Below, in pieces: positions 47,925 through 60,904 of a stretch of DNA of 64,000 nucleotides. Made by a program: the position numbers and the translations under genes. The DNA is from Atherinomorus stipes (Eukaryota; Chordata; Actinopteri; Atheriniformes; Atherinidae): contig JALJCO010013699.1 of assembly GCA_023101725.1 (NCBI GenBank), positions 310,001 through 374,000 of the forward strand, read 5' to 3'. The notes under the pieces were generated by a model that worked only from the letters and a program-made list of their open reading frames with translations, searched no databases and had not been told where the DNA came from. Every line of letters begins with the position of its first letter. Within the stretch, counting starts at the first letter, position 1.

Positions 47925-48235
47925 AAATCAAATCAAATCAAATCTAGTTTATTTATATAGTCCTTTACAGTACCCATTGGACACACAAAGTGCTTTACAG
48001 CAGGGGTAACAGAAAAAGAGACAATGTAAAACATCATAAAAATGTAAACGTTAAATACTGGGAAAAATTAAGAACAAAGAAGATTAAGAGCTATGAAAAC
48101 AACCAACAGAGAATCAGAACAGGCAACCCGGGGGAGCGCAGGGTGTACCTAAAAGAGAGTAAAATCTTTAGTAAATAAACTAGTGAGAATTAAAAGCTAG
48201 ACGAAAAAAATAGGTTTAATTTTATTAAGATCATT
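47925..48235 (+). repeat. TTTATTTATA-type dispersed repeat, copy 2
   Basis: Same head, body and order of motifs as 1825-2093, including ACACACAAAGTGCTTTACAG and GGGGGAGCGCAGGGTGTACC. It continues slightly further at the right (GACGAAAAAAATAGG). Small insertions and deletions separate the copies. Confidence 0.8.
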
Positions 48236-48424
48236 AGTCACATATAAGTTATGCCAATAAAATCTAGTTTATCATTTTTATGACTCTATACTTTGTCAAT
48301 ACATTGATTAATATCATCATAACATCATAATAATATCATCAGGGAAGTGAAGTAGTTGAACAGATCCAGTAGAAGAAGAATAAATTCTTCTACCTATACA
48401 GATATGCTTTGCAGCATGTTTTTG

Positions 48425-49270
48425 TGGTCATACAGGGATGTTCGGTTCTGGTCCTCTGGGGCTGTTCTACTGCACATTGCAAAACATTTAACTTAAAAAT
48501 GAGTTAAAGGGCTGCCTTTAAATTTGAGTTGAATGGACTGTTTTTTGTGGGTTTAAGATGTGTTTGATGAAGTATTTAAATTTGTAACAACAACATACCA
48601 GAAGCTTGTTATTTTGACATAATAATACATTGTGGCAAGAAAAATGCAAAAATGTAATTTACAGTGCACGTTATTGATGATTCCTGGTTCAACACCTGAC
48701 TCAAATTAATGGGTCTTTGACAGGCTTGGGCTGAACTTACGAGTAGGGCTGGGCGATATGGACCAAAAGTCATATCTTGATATATTTAAACTGAATATCG
48801 ATGTACGATATATATCCCGATATTTGTATTGCAAAGTGGGAGCAAATATTTTGTTACAGTCAGAGCCAAATATGACATTACAATTAGTTTAATTTAAACC
48901 GACCAGATGAAATGATGCTCAGGTGTTCAAAGAACGATAAAATGTAATGAGAAATACTGTATAATACTGTATATAATAATACTCGCAGATGCAAGTAAGG
49001 AACATTACGCAGAATTAAATATAACAAACCCTAGGAAGGTTAGCATTTATATACAAAGACAAAACAAACAAACATTGAACTCCATATCTCGATATGGGCG
49101 ATATGGTCCAATTCCATATCTCATTTAGAAATATATCGATATATTTTTCATATCGATATATCGCCCAGCCCTACTTACGAGCAAGCTGTTATGGAGGTTC
49201 ATTTCATTTGAATCAGATGTGTAGGAGCAGGAAAACATCTAAAACCTGCAAGATACTGGCCCTAAAAGGT
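48425..49270. mobile_element. Fold-back MITE split by a hAT-like insertion
   Basis: The left part (about 48425-48743) ends in GGTTCAACACCTGACTCAAA then TTAATGGG...CAGGCTTGGGC. The right part (49182-49270) has TTTGAATCAGATGTGTAGGA then CATCTAAAACCTGCA. Together they form the inverted arms of the fold-back family seen at 62571 and 23180. The hAT-like element 48744-49173 lies at the centre. Confidence 0.65.
48736..49181. mobile_element. hAT-like MITE with perfect 8-bp target duplication
   Basis: The element 48744-49173 (430 bases) has ends TAGGGCTGGGCGATAT and, inverted, TAGGGCTGGGCGATAT. It is flanked by CTTACGAG at 48736-48743 and again at 49174-49181. Subterminal regions are dense in ATCGATAT motifs. 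It has no coding capacity. The perfect duplication and matched ends mark it as one of the younger insertions here. Confidence 0.92.
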
Positions 49271-52200
49271 CGACATTGGGCTTCCCTGTCATGCACTTTT
49301 ATAGCAATACACTTTATACTTTATTAGAGGATGATAGAAGCCTGCTTAGAGGAAGAAGGCCTCAACATGAATGCACCTTACATCCTCCTTAGGCTTTGTA
49401 AAATATGGTTCTTCACTCACGGACATGTAATTAGACCCCATTATTGGAACTTTAAGGGTCACTGCAGTCATTTACTATTACACTTCCATGTGGTGGAAGA
49501 ACCCATAAGAGAAGAAATAAGAAATGAATTGACAAAATCAGTGAGGCACAGGCCTAAAAAACCCTGATCCAAACACACTCTGGACAGTCTGTTCCCCCCG
49601 CCTTCCCCAACTTCCTTATCTGCTCCAGCAGAGGGGTGTGGGCAGACCTTCCTCCCACAGGCCAGTTGGATTACGCATGTTGGCCTAATCCCATTCACTG
49701 TCTCAGCACTCCGTGTCAGAGCGACATGTACTGGACCATCACATACACACAAGCACACACTCAGACATACGTGCTCATGTATGCACGCTCAGGTGCGTGC
49801 GTCTGATAAGGACCATGTGGAAGTATTAGCCTCATGAGTCTAGCCCCACCACAACATGGGAAATCCTGTTTCCTCCCATGATCCCCAGTTTGCTCTTATC
49901 ACCGCGACCTGCTCCAAAGCTCCTAAACCCTCATGTCACCAAACGCCCTCAGCAGCTTTGTGTCAGGGATCATCTCTGATGTACAAATAGGGCGGATCAA
50001 CTTGAAAATGCTGTTTGGGACAAAAGTCGTCAGTACGCAGGGGTTTGAAAATGCATTGTTCACTTTGAAAACAGAAAGTTGTCTATTTTCTGTGAAAATA
50101 GATATTTGAAATAGCTTAGATGCAACGTTATCTGTTAATATGAAAAAAAGAGCACCACCTCTCAAGAATCAGAGCCCTCCATGTGTCATTGTTTTATGAT
50201 GACGTTGCCCTGCAGATGAATTCTTAGTCATGTTTTCTCAGCGCTCATTTCTCTCTGGTTGCCTACCAGCTCATTGTTAAATCATTTCACCCGTTCAGGC
50301 TTCTGTGCAATGAATCCAGTCAGACTCGGGAATTCATCAGCAGGTGAAAGGTTGCTGTGCATCACTTGCTCACAGTTTGTTGTTTTGTCAGCTGACGCCA
50401 TCTTCCTGAAAGACTGTTGTGCTAAAACATGTGTAAATGTGGGCGTCATCCACAGCTTGAGTTGGCCCGTTACCACCAAATTCATCATGACTCGCCTCCA
50501 AGGAGGTCATCCACTGCACGCCTGGATCTGATTCTTTTCTTTGCTGTGCATCAATGTGCTGTTATAATCTGATAGGTGCAAGCTTTCTGCTGGATGTGAA
50601 ATAATATTGAGTCCTCTATTGTTAGTGCTTGGCTGGCAGTGGATGTTTGGTACTAATGCCAATATATCACCCAATATACAAAGGAGACCTAAAATGTGCT
50701 TATCTAACACTGAGTGGAATTTAACACTAACTAAGCTTTGGAAGAAATTGAATAAGAATAACTGACTCTAAATAAAGGTTGAAACTGGTTTAAAGCAAAG
50801 AAACTGGTGCAATGTGTCACCAGAGGCTCATGGTTGTAAGTCAGAAACAAACTGTAAGGAGGAAAATGGCTACTAAGGTCATCATCCAGAGGAAAACCAA
50901 GATAACTCCTCATAACGCTGGGTATGTTACATTTGGATAGATACTGCTCGTCATTATCAGGGTTTATTGTGTCTCCCTTTTTATTCATATTTAATAAATG
51001 CAAACAAAATACAAATGGAAAGCTATGTGAAAACGGAGCAAAGCTCACATCCCAGGAGCAGCTTAGCGCCCAAAAACTACCAGAAAACATATTTTTCTAT
51101 CTCAGAACCAGCCAAGCAAACCAGGTCTACACTTTTCATCAGTCGTCACTGCAAGAATGTTTTTTGTCTGCTCACTGAAGGATCTTAGCTCAACTCCTGC
51201 TGCTGAGTCACCACGTGCCTGCAAGTGCCTCACAACACCCACTCATTCCCAAACCTCCCACACCTCCACACAGCAGCTTTTCATGTATTATGAATGGTCT
51301 GGCTTTGCAGTAACCGAGCTGTAAGAAAAACATTCCTCAGTGAGGGGTTTCTGTTGAATATAACAGCATCATTTTGTGCTGTTTTTGCTATTGTTGTGTG
51401 ATCGGGGATGATCGTTCATCCTGCTCGGTCCAGAAAGATTTAATGTGGATTTACTCAGTGGCTGTGGAGAAGCTGTTCAGCTGTTTCTATCTTTTTTATG
51501 TACTGAACCATTTGGTTTGAATGATGGTGAAAAGAAACTCTGCCTGCCAAGAGAGTTGAATCAGCAGCATCTTGTAATGTTTTTCATTTTGACAGTTTTC
51601 TTGCTTCCCACACCTGAAACTGAAGCAATGTCTGAGCCTAGAGTTTGATTCTTGTGGCATGTTTACATGTTTTTGACCCAACAAAATGTGAAACTTGTTA
51701 CTGAAGCTTCTTCAGTTTCAGCTGAGTGATGGGGAGTTTCATACATATATGGACCCAACATCTTATTAAGTATGACTCTTTGGTTACTGTATAACTGTGC
51801 TGTATATATATTTTTGTCTCTTACTTTTTGCCACTTCCTTGTTTTCAGTTTAATTCTCCAACCTGCATCATTAACACCTGGCTGTGCTTCTACCCAACAT
51901 TATCTCTTCCCTCTAAACTCTATAGACTAGCACTTTATTGATCTAAGTGTGCTGTTACTAAGGTGTATCCTTCTACACAATCTCACGTTAATACCAAGGG
52001 TGTGTGTGCTGATGCACACATGTGCAGGCGTCCTCTGACATGCAGGCGTTGTCACGCATAAGCGGGCAAGTCCATGTCTGGTGATTTAGCGTGAAATGAG
52101 ACAGGTCATGGACCTGGCTGCAGCACATTGGCAGGTGTTGACCAGGCTGAACCAATCTTTGGTGTACAATTTGTACACGTTAGCCACTGTTGCCCTTTTC

Positions 52201-54489
52201 CCATCAAGCAGCACAAGTTCATTCGAATCAATACTCTAGGTCCTAAAGCTAAATAAGCTCTAAAATTGATCTGCTGGTGCATATTCACATCAATACTACA
52301 TCGATGGTTGTAGGAAAAGCATTACTGAAAGGCTTAAAAACCCTCAGCATAATCTGCATTATGTTCAGCTAACACAGATTCATCGATGTAACTCTATTTT
52401 GTGTGCGGGCTAAATGCGCTATGTAAGCTTACAGCAGTTTAGTTTGGCAATGATTGGGGGGAGGGTCTTTGGGGTCAGCAGCAGCACTCTTTCAGCCCCC
52501 TGAGCCAACCCGCAGGCTTTTCCTTCCCAAACGTATGCAGTGAAATCCCCTGTAATCAAGCAGCTGGAAGGTCCTCTTTGAGGGGATTTAGTGCAGCGTG
52601 GCAGGTGCCAATCTGACTGCAATCAGGATTTACTCAGGCCCAGCTCCTGATAGCGTTCAGCAATTTGCTGGGGGACTAAGGACAAGTCATTCATGAGGTT
52701 TCTCGCTCAGCGCTCATTGTTCAAAGACACGATGGCCACTGTGGTGTGCACAGTCAAACAGAAATCATGAGATTTGGTTTGTGTCTTTGGCTTGGCCTTT
52801 TATCTAGGATAATGGAAGTGCCACCTGTAGCTTTGCGTTTATTTTCTTATTGAACATTTCATTAAGAACCCTCCAAAACAGCCCCAGTTTAATGTTGAAT
52901 GTATTGTGCAACATATTGGAAACATTCTTCATGTTCTTCATGCAACCTTTTTACTTAAACTTCCCCAAAGTGTCGTGAGACTATTCAGATCCACTAATCT
53001 CATTTTTATGAAACCAGTTTGTCATATGAGGTTTGCTTTGTGACAAGCAGGATAAAGCCAGCAATTTTAAAAAAATGTTGCCTTAAAAGGAAACCACATA
53101 AGCTGTGTTTTCAGAATTAAGGACCACAGGGTTTGCTGGTGCCTGTTATTTCTTGATTTTTGGATCATTCTGAGTAGATTTTTAAACAATTTTATTTGAA
53201 ATTCTTGGAAAATGTACAATTACACAAAAGAAAAATAGACATTTGACATTTGAGCCAAACTGTTATAAGAATTCTCTGAAAGTTATGGGGACTTGATTGC
53301 TTCTGAAAGTTATGAACCTTCATAGACTTTTTCTGTGCTCACATTAACTCTGGAGATAGAAACAAGTGGTGCTTTACCAACTGCATACTTTTGACCAATC
53401 ATTTTACAGCTGTGAGACAGACAGTTTCACCTCTTGTTGGGAGAGCTCCCTCTTTGAATTTGAACTCCATAAAATCACTTCTGTAAACTACAATCAGTAT
53501 TTCAACTTTGTTGACACAAAAAGAAGGGCGGCTATGATATTTGACGGCAGTATATAAATGCAAACTTTTGACATGCACCTCTAACTACTCCGATGACGAG
53601 TTGGGTTGATGCACAACCAAACTCTGAAGTGCATCAGAGAAGTGAAGTCTGGTCTGCCGTAAAGTCAGTACGAGGGGTGGAGGGTGTTCACCCAGTGTTT
53701 ATACATTTACAATAAACTTTGTCCCTGCCAGAATGGGGTTGTGCATGCGGTATTTAAATGCTACGTGTGTTGTTAACATTTTCATACTTTCTCACCACCT
53801 CAATCAGCTGTTTATCAAAACTATCTGCTCAACCTCGCATCTGCAGAAATGCAGAAGTGACAACTCTGCATCAAGCATCTCCACGTTAACCCTGCCCACC
53901 TCAAATGTCCAACCAATCACACAACACTTCTCAGAGCTCCGCGCAAATAAAGTTCTGCTCGGCCGAGGGGTCGAGAACAAGCCGCAAGCCGTCCTCAATC
54001 ATTGTTCTCGTGGCCCCGAGAACAAGAAGAAAGCTCTCACTTCTTGCGGAGTATGTTGCAAGCTTAAGTCTTGACTCATGAAAAATAAACCAAATGTAAG
54101 TAAGAGACAACAGCTAATGTGGAAAAACTGGACATTGCCCAGCATTAACTAAGTCATTAGCAAGTGTTTCTGTTGGTTGTCTAGTCTTTTCTTCAGTAAT
54201 TCTTAATGAAGTGCCACCTCAGGAGAGAAGAGGGAATACATTATGCAAAAGGTTTGGATCGTTTGACTTAGTCCAGTGTGCAAGGGAACTTGTAAAAAAC
54301 TGTTAATGTTCTGAAAGAAGCAATGTCCCCATTTTTTCATAAAATGTAAATGTCACGAAATACTTTATCTGAAAGTTCTGCACAGTTTAGTTTGTCCTTT
54401 ATGGCTGCTGTTGTGAAATGCCAATAATTGAGGTGCATCTTCTCATTGATCCAATTTAACCTTATAAGTCGGCTTCCAAAATGTACCTT
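49271..54489. other. Long non-coding stretch, no feature recognised
   Basis: No transposon ends, microsatellites of note or credible exons were found over about 5 kb. A CG-rich patch near 53935-54060 has repeated CGAGAACAAG and a partly inverted GCTCGGCCGAGG, which I cannot assign. Confidence 0.35.
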
Positions 54490-54580
54490 GAGCCTATCCC
54501 AGCTGTTACCAGCACGGGGCAGTGCACGGGGGACAGTACCCTGGATGGTTTGCCAGTCCACCTCAGGGGATGTTTATCAA
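54490..54580 (+). repeat. Fragment of CCTATCCCAGCTG dispersed repeat
   Basis: CCTATCCCAGCTG, then TACCCTGGATGG and GCCAGTCCACC, match the tail of the repeat signature seen at 11245-11385. Confidence 0.45.
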
Positions 54581-54625
54581 TCAATGTAGGTGCTGTGTTT
54601 CAAAACTGCATTTCAAAAGTTACTT

Positions 54626-54968
54626 TTAAAGGGACTAGAGGCAGGAATTGTGAAAGAATAAACAAGCATGTCCAGTTTTTTAATGCTAATGGGTGATGAA
54701 GCGTTAAAAACCAAAAAGAATGAGCCCACCCACGTCCTCTCTGTTGCCTTGAACCGGCTGTGTGCTGCATAAAGCGCTGCAATTCGGTGGCCAAATTTCC
54801 AGCGCTGTCCTGCGGACGTGACGTCAAATGACGCTGCATCCAGGTCCCCGAAGAAAAAAGTTTTTTATCAGCATAGTAAACAACGTTTGGCAGCTTGGCT
54901 TGTGGCTGCAGTTACCTGCAGCGGCAGTCGCGAGTCACATTTCTTAATCTTGCATCTCGTCCCTTTAA
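54626..54968. mobile_element. MITE with TTAA target duplication, copy B
   Basis: The element 54630-54964 (335 bases) is bounded by TTAA at 54626-54629 and 54965-54968. Its ends are AGGGACTAGAGGCAGGAA and, inverted, AGGGACGAGATGCAAGAT. The interior aligns with 14670-15115 (GGGTGATGAAGCG, GCTGCAATTCGGTG, GACGTCAAATGACGCT) but lacks about 110 bases present in that copy. Confidence 0.8.
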
Positions 54969-57900
54969 AACTTCTTGGAAGTGTGAGTTTGAGTTATTCG
55001 TCATCAGTGCTTCTCCAGTTATTTGGGATGTTTTCCTAAAAACATTTTGTTTTCAGATTAATTTGCATGTTAATACTCTTTCGCTCCCATTTTCCATTTC
55101 ACCTAATATGATTTGTCTTAAAGCTTTGGGTTTTTTTGTGCACTTACACTTTTATATTCAATTATTTATGCAAAGCAACCAAACACTAAGAGGGGGAGAC
55201 AGCTCTCTCGGACCACCCTGCAAGAATTAATGTCAGAGCTTAACATGCACTGTCATTTATGATATGCATTTGGGCTTGTGTTTACTACAAAAAGTGTTCC
55301 AGCTGTGAGCTTATGAAACACTTGCATAACATAAACTACATATTTAAAGGCAGAGAGGGAAAAAAGACCAAAATGGAGTAGAGGTTTTGCAAAGAGGCAG
55401 CAACTCCCGTAGGCAGCGGGACAGGGAGACACACACTCACAGACTCGGCCGTTCCTCTGTAATTGTCTATTATTGATGGACACGCAGGGTTTCCTCTTGG
55501 CCATCTGCTCTCTGCTCTCCCACTCAGTGCCCCTCTTGCTTCATGCCGACTACTTCTTTCACAGCCAGGAATAAGCAGAGCCATGCTGCCCTGTCACTGT
55601 ATGAATACTTCATAAATGCGATAAGTTAAAGAATAAATAGCTTTACTTTCCATTAATCTCCCAGCTACACTGCAGTGCAGACCACAGCCAAGCTATATAA
55701 CATCTGATTGTGGCTGCATTTCGTGATGGATCATCCTCATGTGTACATGTGCACGTTTTCAGATCTTAATCAGACCCCAGCCACACCCTCCTACTGTTAA
55801 TAGTTAATGGCTGCAGGTCTGTTTTGATCTGACGGTAAATTATGATGGTGCATATTCAGTGGAGCTCCGGTTGCCAGGGGGAACCAGGTCGTGCAGGTCT
55901 TTTTATTGGCTGCAGGGTGGTCGCATGTGGCGTGACTTGGCGCCCAGCTGAGACAGGGGCCACATGTGTGGGGGTAAGGAGACGTGTAAAGTTGGCACGG
56001 GTTTGCAGACGTGTGGCTTCAGCTTGCAGCTAATCCACACATACAATCTCTCCGATGGTAAAGAGTTTGCAAACCTTGCATGTCAGGTTTTCCCGATTAC
56101 GTGAGCTCCAGACTGACAAAAGGGGTAAACTGTAGACGCTGTTGAACCCTGCGGCTGTCGGGTGGTGATTTAGGTAAGACAATGGTTTTGGGCCATAGAA
56201 ACTTAAGTTATCACCCCAATTGTACGGCTTGTCTTTGCCATATTCCTAATGGGGTTAGAGAGGCTTTATTTTCTGGCTAGCCTTGAGTTAAGACTCCCTG
56301 GGGAGTACGAGATGAGAGGGAAATTAATAATGTGTAGGGATCCAAAGGCTCTAGCTGCATCAAAGGATCAGAGGAGGGTGAGGAGAGTGGATTGGAGGCA
56401 AAAAGGGAAACAGAAAACATGGGCAGAGAGAAGAAAGTAAAATAACACAGGGCACCTTTGAGGAAAGGCTGGAAGGTACTGCAAGAGGAGTGACATTAAG
56501 AAACACATAAAAGGCTTTCTTTTTTAAAAAGCTTTCATGAAGACAAGCTCTCTGGAGGATACTCCACTTATAATTGATCTCTTCAGTATTGCAACCTCTT
56601 GTGTAGAATCAAATCAGATTTTTAATTACAATGCATTTTGAATAAGCCTTTCTGACCAAAAGCAGACACAATGACACGCTTTCTCTTTGCATGCAAGGCC
56701 AACGTGAACTAAAATCTGAGAACAAACTCTAATGTTGAAGAAACTTGAGGTTTAATATTAATAAACCTTACTGTGTAGTGTGTGAAAGTCACGCTAACTT
56801 GTGCATTGCTGGCACACTCGCGGCTCTTCTCTCCAGGCCATCCAGGCCTCCTGTGACCCATCTGGCTGGAAGCCAGCCACTCCGCTATCCTTTGAACCTG
56901 GACTATTATGAGCTGAGGGCAGCTGCGTTTGTTTAGATCAACACCAGCCGACATTAAATATTAACAGCTTCTAAATACCAAATTAAGCCCTGCTTGTTGT
57001 GTATCTTTATATTTGCAGTTTCTACAACTGATTCAGTCTGTCTCACTTCTATGAGAAGAATTAAGGCTAATAAGGCTAAAGAATATGATGGAGCTGCTGT
57101 CTGCCATATGTGATCCTGCCCTGCTTCAATGCCAGGCGGGCAAAGTGCCACCAAGCAGCACAATGGCTTCATCCACAGAGATTCTTAAAAATCGCTGACC
57201 AGCCACTCAACATAGACACCATCCTTCATTTGCAATCTAGTCCTCAGCCTTCTCTGCTTTAATTTGTCTCTCTTTTCCCATGTTTTGACCCCCCTAAAAG
57301 CCCTTTCTCACCCCACTGAGGAGAAAGTCCTGTCAGGTTTCCCAGCATAGAGATTTAAATTGATATAATCTCACCACTTTTTGCGACTAATTAACATGAG
57401 AACCCCCGGAATACGGAGAGAGTTAAAGGTTTTGGTCAACGGCACTTCACCAGAAGCGCTCCATAGGTCTCCTTTTCATGGCAGCCATTAGCACCAACTC
57501 GAGCTGAATGATAAATACCAGCGATGCGGAGCTGTCGTATTGTGTGCTCAGAGAAGAGGGAGTTATGGGTGACACACCTGCCTGGGAAAAGGGGGGTTGT
57601 GATAACAATTTTCTCCTCCCTGACGGGGGCGACATCTGGCATCGCCACGGTGTTGCAACCTGAAGCACACCCAGGAGTGGGTAATGAGGCGTAAGAGACA
57701 GGGTTGTGTTTTGTCAAATGTGTGCATGCGTGTGTGTGTTTTTTAGGGTAGGTGATTCCCTCGCCTTCCTAAATTAGCCTGCGAGCACGCCATCTGCAGT
57801 ATTCAACCATAAACTCACTTGTGTGTGTCTTGTAAGCTGCATTAAATCGAAACAGGAACACATTTAACCTTTTTTGGGCTAAAAAACTGATTGCAGTGTA

Positions 57901-58391
57901 AAATCTGAGAGGGTGCCGGCCGCTGGGAGCGTGCAACTTCCACTAAAACTAATCCAGTCTTTTGCATTTTTTAGAAAGTCATCCAGATCTCCATCAAAGT
58001 TTAATTAGTTCACTCACCTTCTCCATCAGATTTCATGAAATTTTCCCTTTTAGTTTTGTGTAAAAGACAAAGTAATATGAGGTCAATCCGGGGATCATCA
58101 TCTGGAGGAGAGCTGCAAATGTTCCTTACCCACACCATGTCTGTGAATGTCACTTTAAACATTACAGACTGCTTCATGTGTAGATGGAGTTGAATGTGGA
58201 GCTAAAAACGCTTGAAAAGGGTTGCTAAGAGACAAACAGCTAATGTTCCCCTGCAAAGGACATGTGGAGCTGCAATGAGCATCTTAGCTTTTAACTTCTT
58301 AACACCTGAAACAGTTGGTGAACAGAACCAGAACAGAACAGTTGGAGAATGGTTTTGTTTCTGTGGAGTATTTTTTCCTTTATTGCCCCAG
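54969..58391. other. Non-coding stretch; possible conserved non-coding segment
   Basis: No repeats recognised. The segment 57340-57680 is non-repetitive and includes CGACTAATTAACATGAG with a homeodomain-type TAATTA core, so a regulatory role is possible but untested. No convincing exon was found upstream of the candidate gene end. Confidence 0.3.
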
Positions 58392-58875
58392 TACCGTATT
58401 TTCCGGAATATAAGTTGCACTTTTTTGATAGTTTGGTTGCTTTTGTGACTTATATACCAAAATATATACAATTTAACATATTTTTAAGGATTAACGAGGG
58501 CGCTCTTGGCTTGTGACAACTATATTCTGCTCCGAGGGCCAAATTCCCCAAATAGCCTCATCTCAGTGAGAGGAGTTCATTTTGGACATTTGGCTGCATT
58601 GCTTGTGTGGTGGAACAAATCCTCAAAAAACACATTTATCCTTCTTTATTATGATGTTTATGATCATTTACAGGCATTAACTTTGGAATTGGACTGATTG
58701 GGTCATTTTTAGCAGTAACAAGTTGGATATGAAATATCAGAAAATCACCCTATTTCAAATAAATAAATGCGACTTATAGTACGGTGCGACTTATACGTTT
58801 TTTTACTCTTTATGATGCATTTTTTGACTGAGGCGCTTATACTTGGGAGTGACTTATAGTCCGGAAAATATGGTA
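58392..58875. mobile_element. TA-flanked MITE with GTATTTTCCGG termini
   Basis: The left end TACCGTATTTTCCGGAATAT and inverted right end TACCATATTTTCCGGACTAT are terminal repeats that include or abut a TA on each side. Subterminal GCGACTTATA and GTGACTTATA motifs recur in both orientations. The family is common in fish. Its superfamily is not certain from the sequence. Confidence 0.75.
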
Positions 58876-59359
58876 CTTGTTTTTATCTTTTTGTTGATTT
58901 CCAGTTAAACATCAATCCTATCAATCCTAATGTTCTGAATGCAGTGTTAAACAAAAGCACATTATATTCTATATTAAGAGCCCAAACTCTTTGCTCTGTA
59001 TGGAAATTATATACTGAATGTCACTGGTGTTTAAACTGATACGGTTTGCAGCAAACAAAGACATTATCTGTTCTATGAACAAATAAAAACAGCAGATACC
59101 GCTGATGATTCTGGTTTGACAGAAATAAGTCATTCAATCTGAATTAAAACAAGTGTTTATTATTAACATGTGACTATTGCATGCATAATGACTGTGATTA
59201 TGGTAACTTTTATGATTTATGGGTGCATGGAATTTTCTAAGCTTTGGCTTAGTAAATCCCTCCAATTGAACATGGGGCATTTCATTGTTATTTTAATTGC
59301 TTTTATATTGCCTTATGTTCAAATAAACTGTCAAGTCAATTCAAATTAAAACAAAAATG

Positions 59360-59620
59360 ATACTGCAGTACAACAACACAACTACAGATGGGTGAAATTG
59401 AAAGAGTAATAAAAACAAATTCCTTGGGGCTACAAACAGATGACAGAATAATCTGGAACTCACACATCAAACATGAGCTAAATAAACTATGGAGAAGCAT
59501 CTCAGTATTTTACACAACAAAGCAAATTCTTGATCAAAAATCTGTGAACACTGCTGTTTTTATGTCATTAATTATCTGTTTTCCAAAAAAGATAAAAAAT
59601 GCCTGATATTGGCAGTCTAT
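59360..59620 (+). mobile_element. LINE fragment, region after the reverse transcriptase core
   Basis: The frame from 59388 reads EIERVIKTNSLGLQTDDRII then WNSHIKHELNKLWRSISVFY. This resembles the segment after the RT core of Jockey/CR1-type LINEs (hydrophobic-LG-x-x-x-D...W-x-x-HI). It is open for 72 codons but no RT core or endonuclease is adjacent. Confidence 0.5.
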
Positions 59621-59744
59621 GAGACTACAGAAATGAGGCTACAGTTTATGTTCAGAGCTAGAATAATGCATACGCAGGAAACATCTAGAATCTTTTTAAT
59701 GATTGAAAGGGGATCTGTAAATTACCGAAATAAGTTCTGAACAT

Positions 59745-59967
59745 TCAACCTATAGACAGCTATGAGTGAAAATCCCAGTAGATCAGCAGGCAATGACCAT
59801 GCCACGTTCAATGTCACTGAAATCTCCTTCTTCATTCAGTTTAAACTTAAGCAAACCGTCACCATGTCTAGGTGACTAAATGCATTAAGTTGCCTGTAAT
59901 TAGCTGATTTAGCAATTTGTTTAACAAACAATTGAGCAAGTGTACCTAATAAAGTGGATGTAACTAT
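59745..59967 (-). mobile_element. Tc1/mariner-like end, minus strand
   Basis: The plus strand has GTGAAAATCCCAGTAGATCA then GCAGGCAATGACCATGCCAC, and ends with GTGTACCTAATAAAGTGGAT. This is the 5' transposase region and terminus of the same family as 21936-22943, in reverse orientation. The other end is missing. It stops about 55 bases before the first candidate exon. Confidence 0.7.
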
Positions 59968-60020
59968 ATTTTTCATATTTGTGAAAAAAAGGACTGATAG
60001 ACAATATTTGTTTGTTTCAG

Positions 60021-60079
60021 GTAATCTCTGCTCTGTCGAGGATCTCCCACCACAGCATTGCACAAATCAAGGGCATCAG
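60021..60079 (+). CDS. Candidate internal coding exon of an unrecognised gene
   Basis: A 59-base segment lies between a pyrimidine-rich acceptor (TTTGTTTGTTTCAG) and a strong donor (CAG|GTATGT). Two frames are open. Only the frame that uses the first two bases to finish a codon stays open into the next exon. It reads NLCSVEDLPPQHCTNQGHQ and ends exactly on a codon boundary. The upstream intron would therefore be phase 1 and the downstream one phase 0. I do not recognise the peptide and see no domain or membrane segment. The preceding exon was not found in this window. A mariner-like transposon end stops about 60 bases upstream. Support is splice consensus and frame continuity only. Confidence 0.55.
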
Positions 60080-60191
60080 GTATGTGTACAGCATGACTCA
60101 CTCATTCATCATGCCAGCTGCATATAAACAGTCCAGAATATCAGGAGCAAAGAAACTATTTGGATGAAATCATTCCACTTCTCCTTTCTAG

Positions 60192-60402
60192 GCTTGCCTT
60201 GAAATGGATGATGCTATTAAAAATGTTTCTCATTTAAAAGCCAATTTACATTTCAGGCAATTAAATTCAGCTTTTAGCCGAGACTATCTTGCAGAGCGAA
60301 ATAATCCACAAGACATTTCCATCTGTCATTCAAACAGCAGTGATTCTGAGTCAGAATACTTCATTGTATGCAAGGATGGTCATTTCATACAAATAGACGG
60401 AG
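60192..60402 (+). CDS. Candidate internal coding exon, Ser/Asp-rich segment
   Basis: The acceptor is a good pyrimidine tract (CACTTCTCCTTTCTAG). The exon is open for 211 bases in the frame set by the exon at 60021-60079. It starts ACLEMDDAIKNVSHLK and has an acidic serine-rich stretch (NSSDSESEYFIV) near its end. The donor chosen is GGAG|GTAGTC, leaving phase 1. If unspliced, the frame stops at TGA 14 codons later. The intron to the previous exon would be 112 bases, short but normal for teleosts. The composition is soluble and charged with no hydrophobic segment, so it would suit an intracellular region or a cytoplasmic tail (inference). Family unknown. Confidence 0.6.
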
Positions 60403-60904
60403 GTAGTCTTTCACGCTTCTTCATCAGAGCTGCAGTGGGCGTCTGAGCTCTCTTCATTTACTCAGTTTGGTGGCCTGTAGGTGCCACATAAAAAGCCATT
60501 TTATCTGTCTGAGTAATAAGTTGATGGTGTGCACCCATTAGGAGCCATGCCAGGAAATGAAAGGAGAAAAAATAGGAGGAGAGAAAGAGCAGGTCCCTTG
60601 TTATTAATAAAGACAAACACAAGCTGCTAAGTGCTAGTTTATCACTGCCTGTCAATGCTGACCATCAAAATCAATGCTCGTTTGCTAGAAAAGTCTTTAA
60701 AAAGGTATATATTTACATATTTTATATACCATCTGCTGAGGGAATGGGAGAGCTGTTTGGAAACAAGCATACACAAAACAAGTTGCAAAGTTTGAAGCTG
60801 TTTATTTATGGTGTTTAAAGTAAACACTGTCAAAGAAGAAAAAAAAATCTGCTTCTTCGGCTTTGTACTTTTGTTAAATTTACCATGTAACACCCTTTAA
60901 TCAG
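60403..60904. other. Candidate intron
   Basis: Lies between two frame-compatible exons. It has an A9 run near 60838 and no transposon recognised. Confidence 0.4.
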
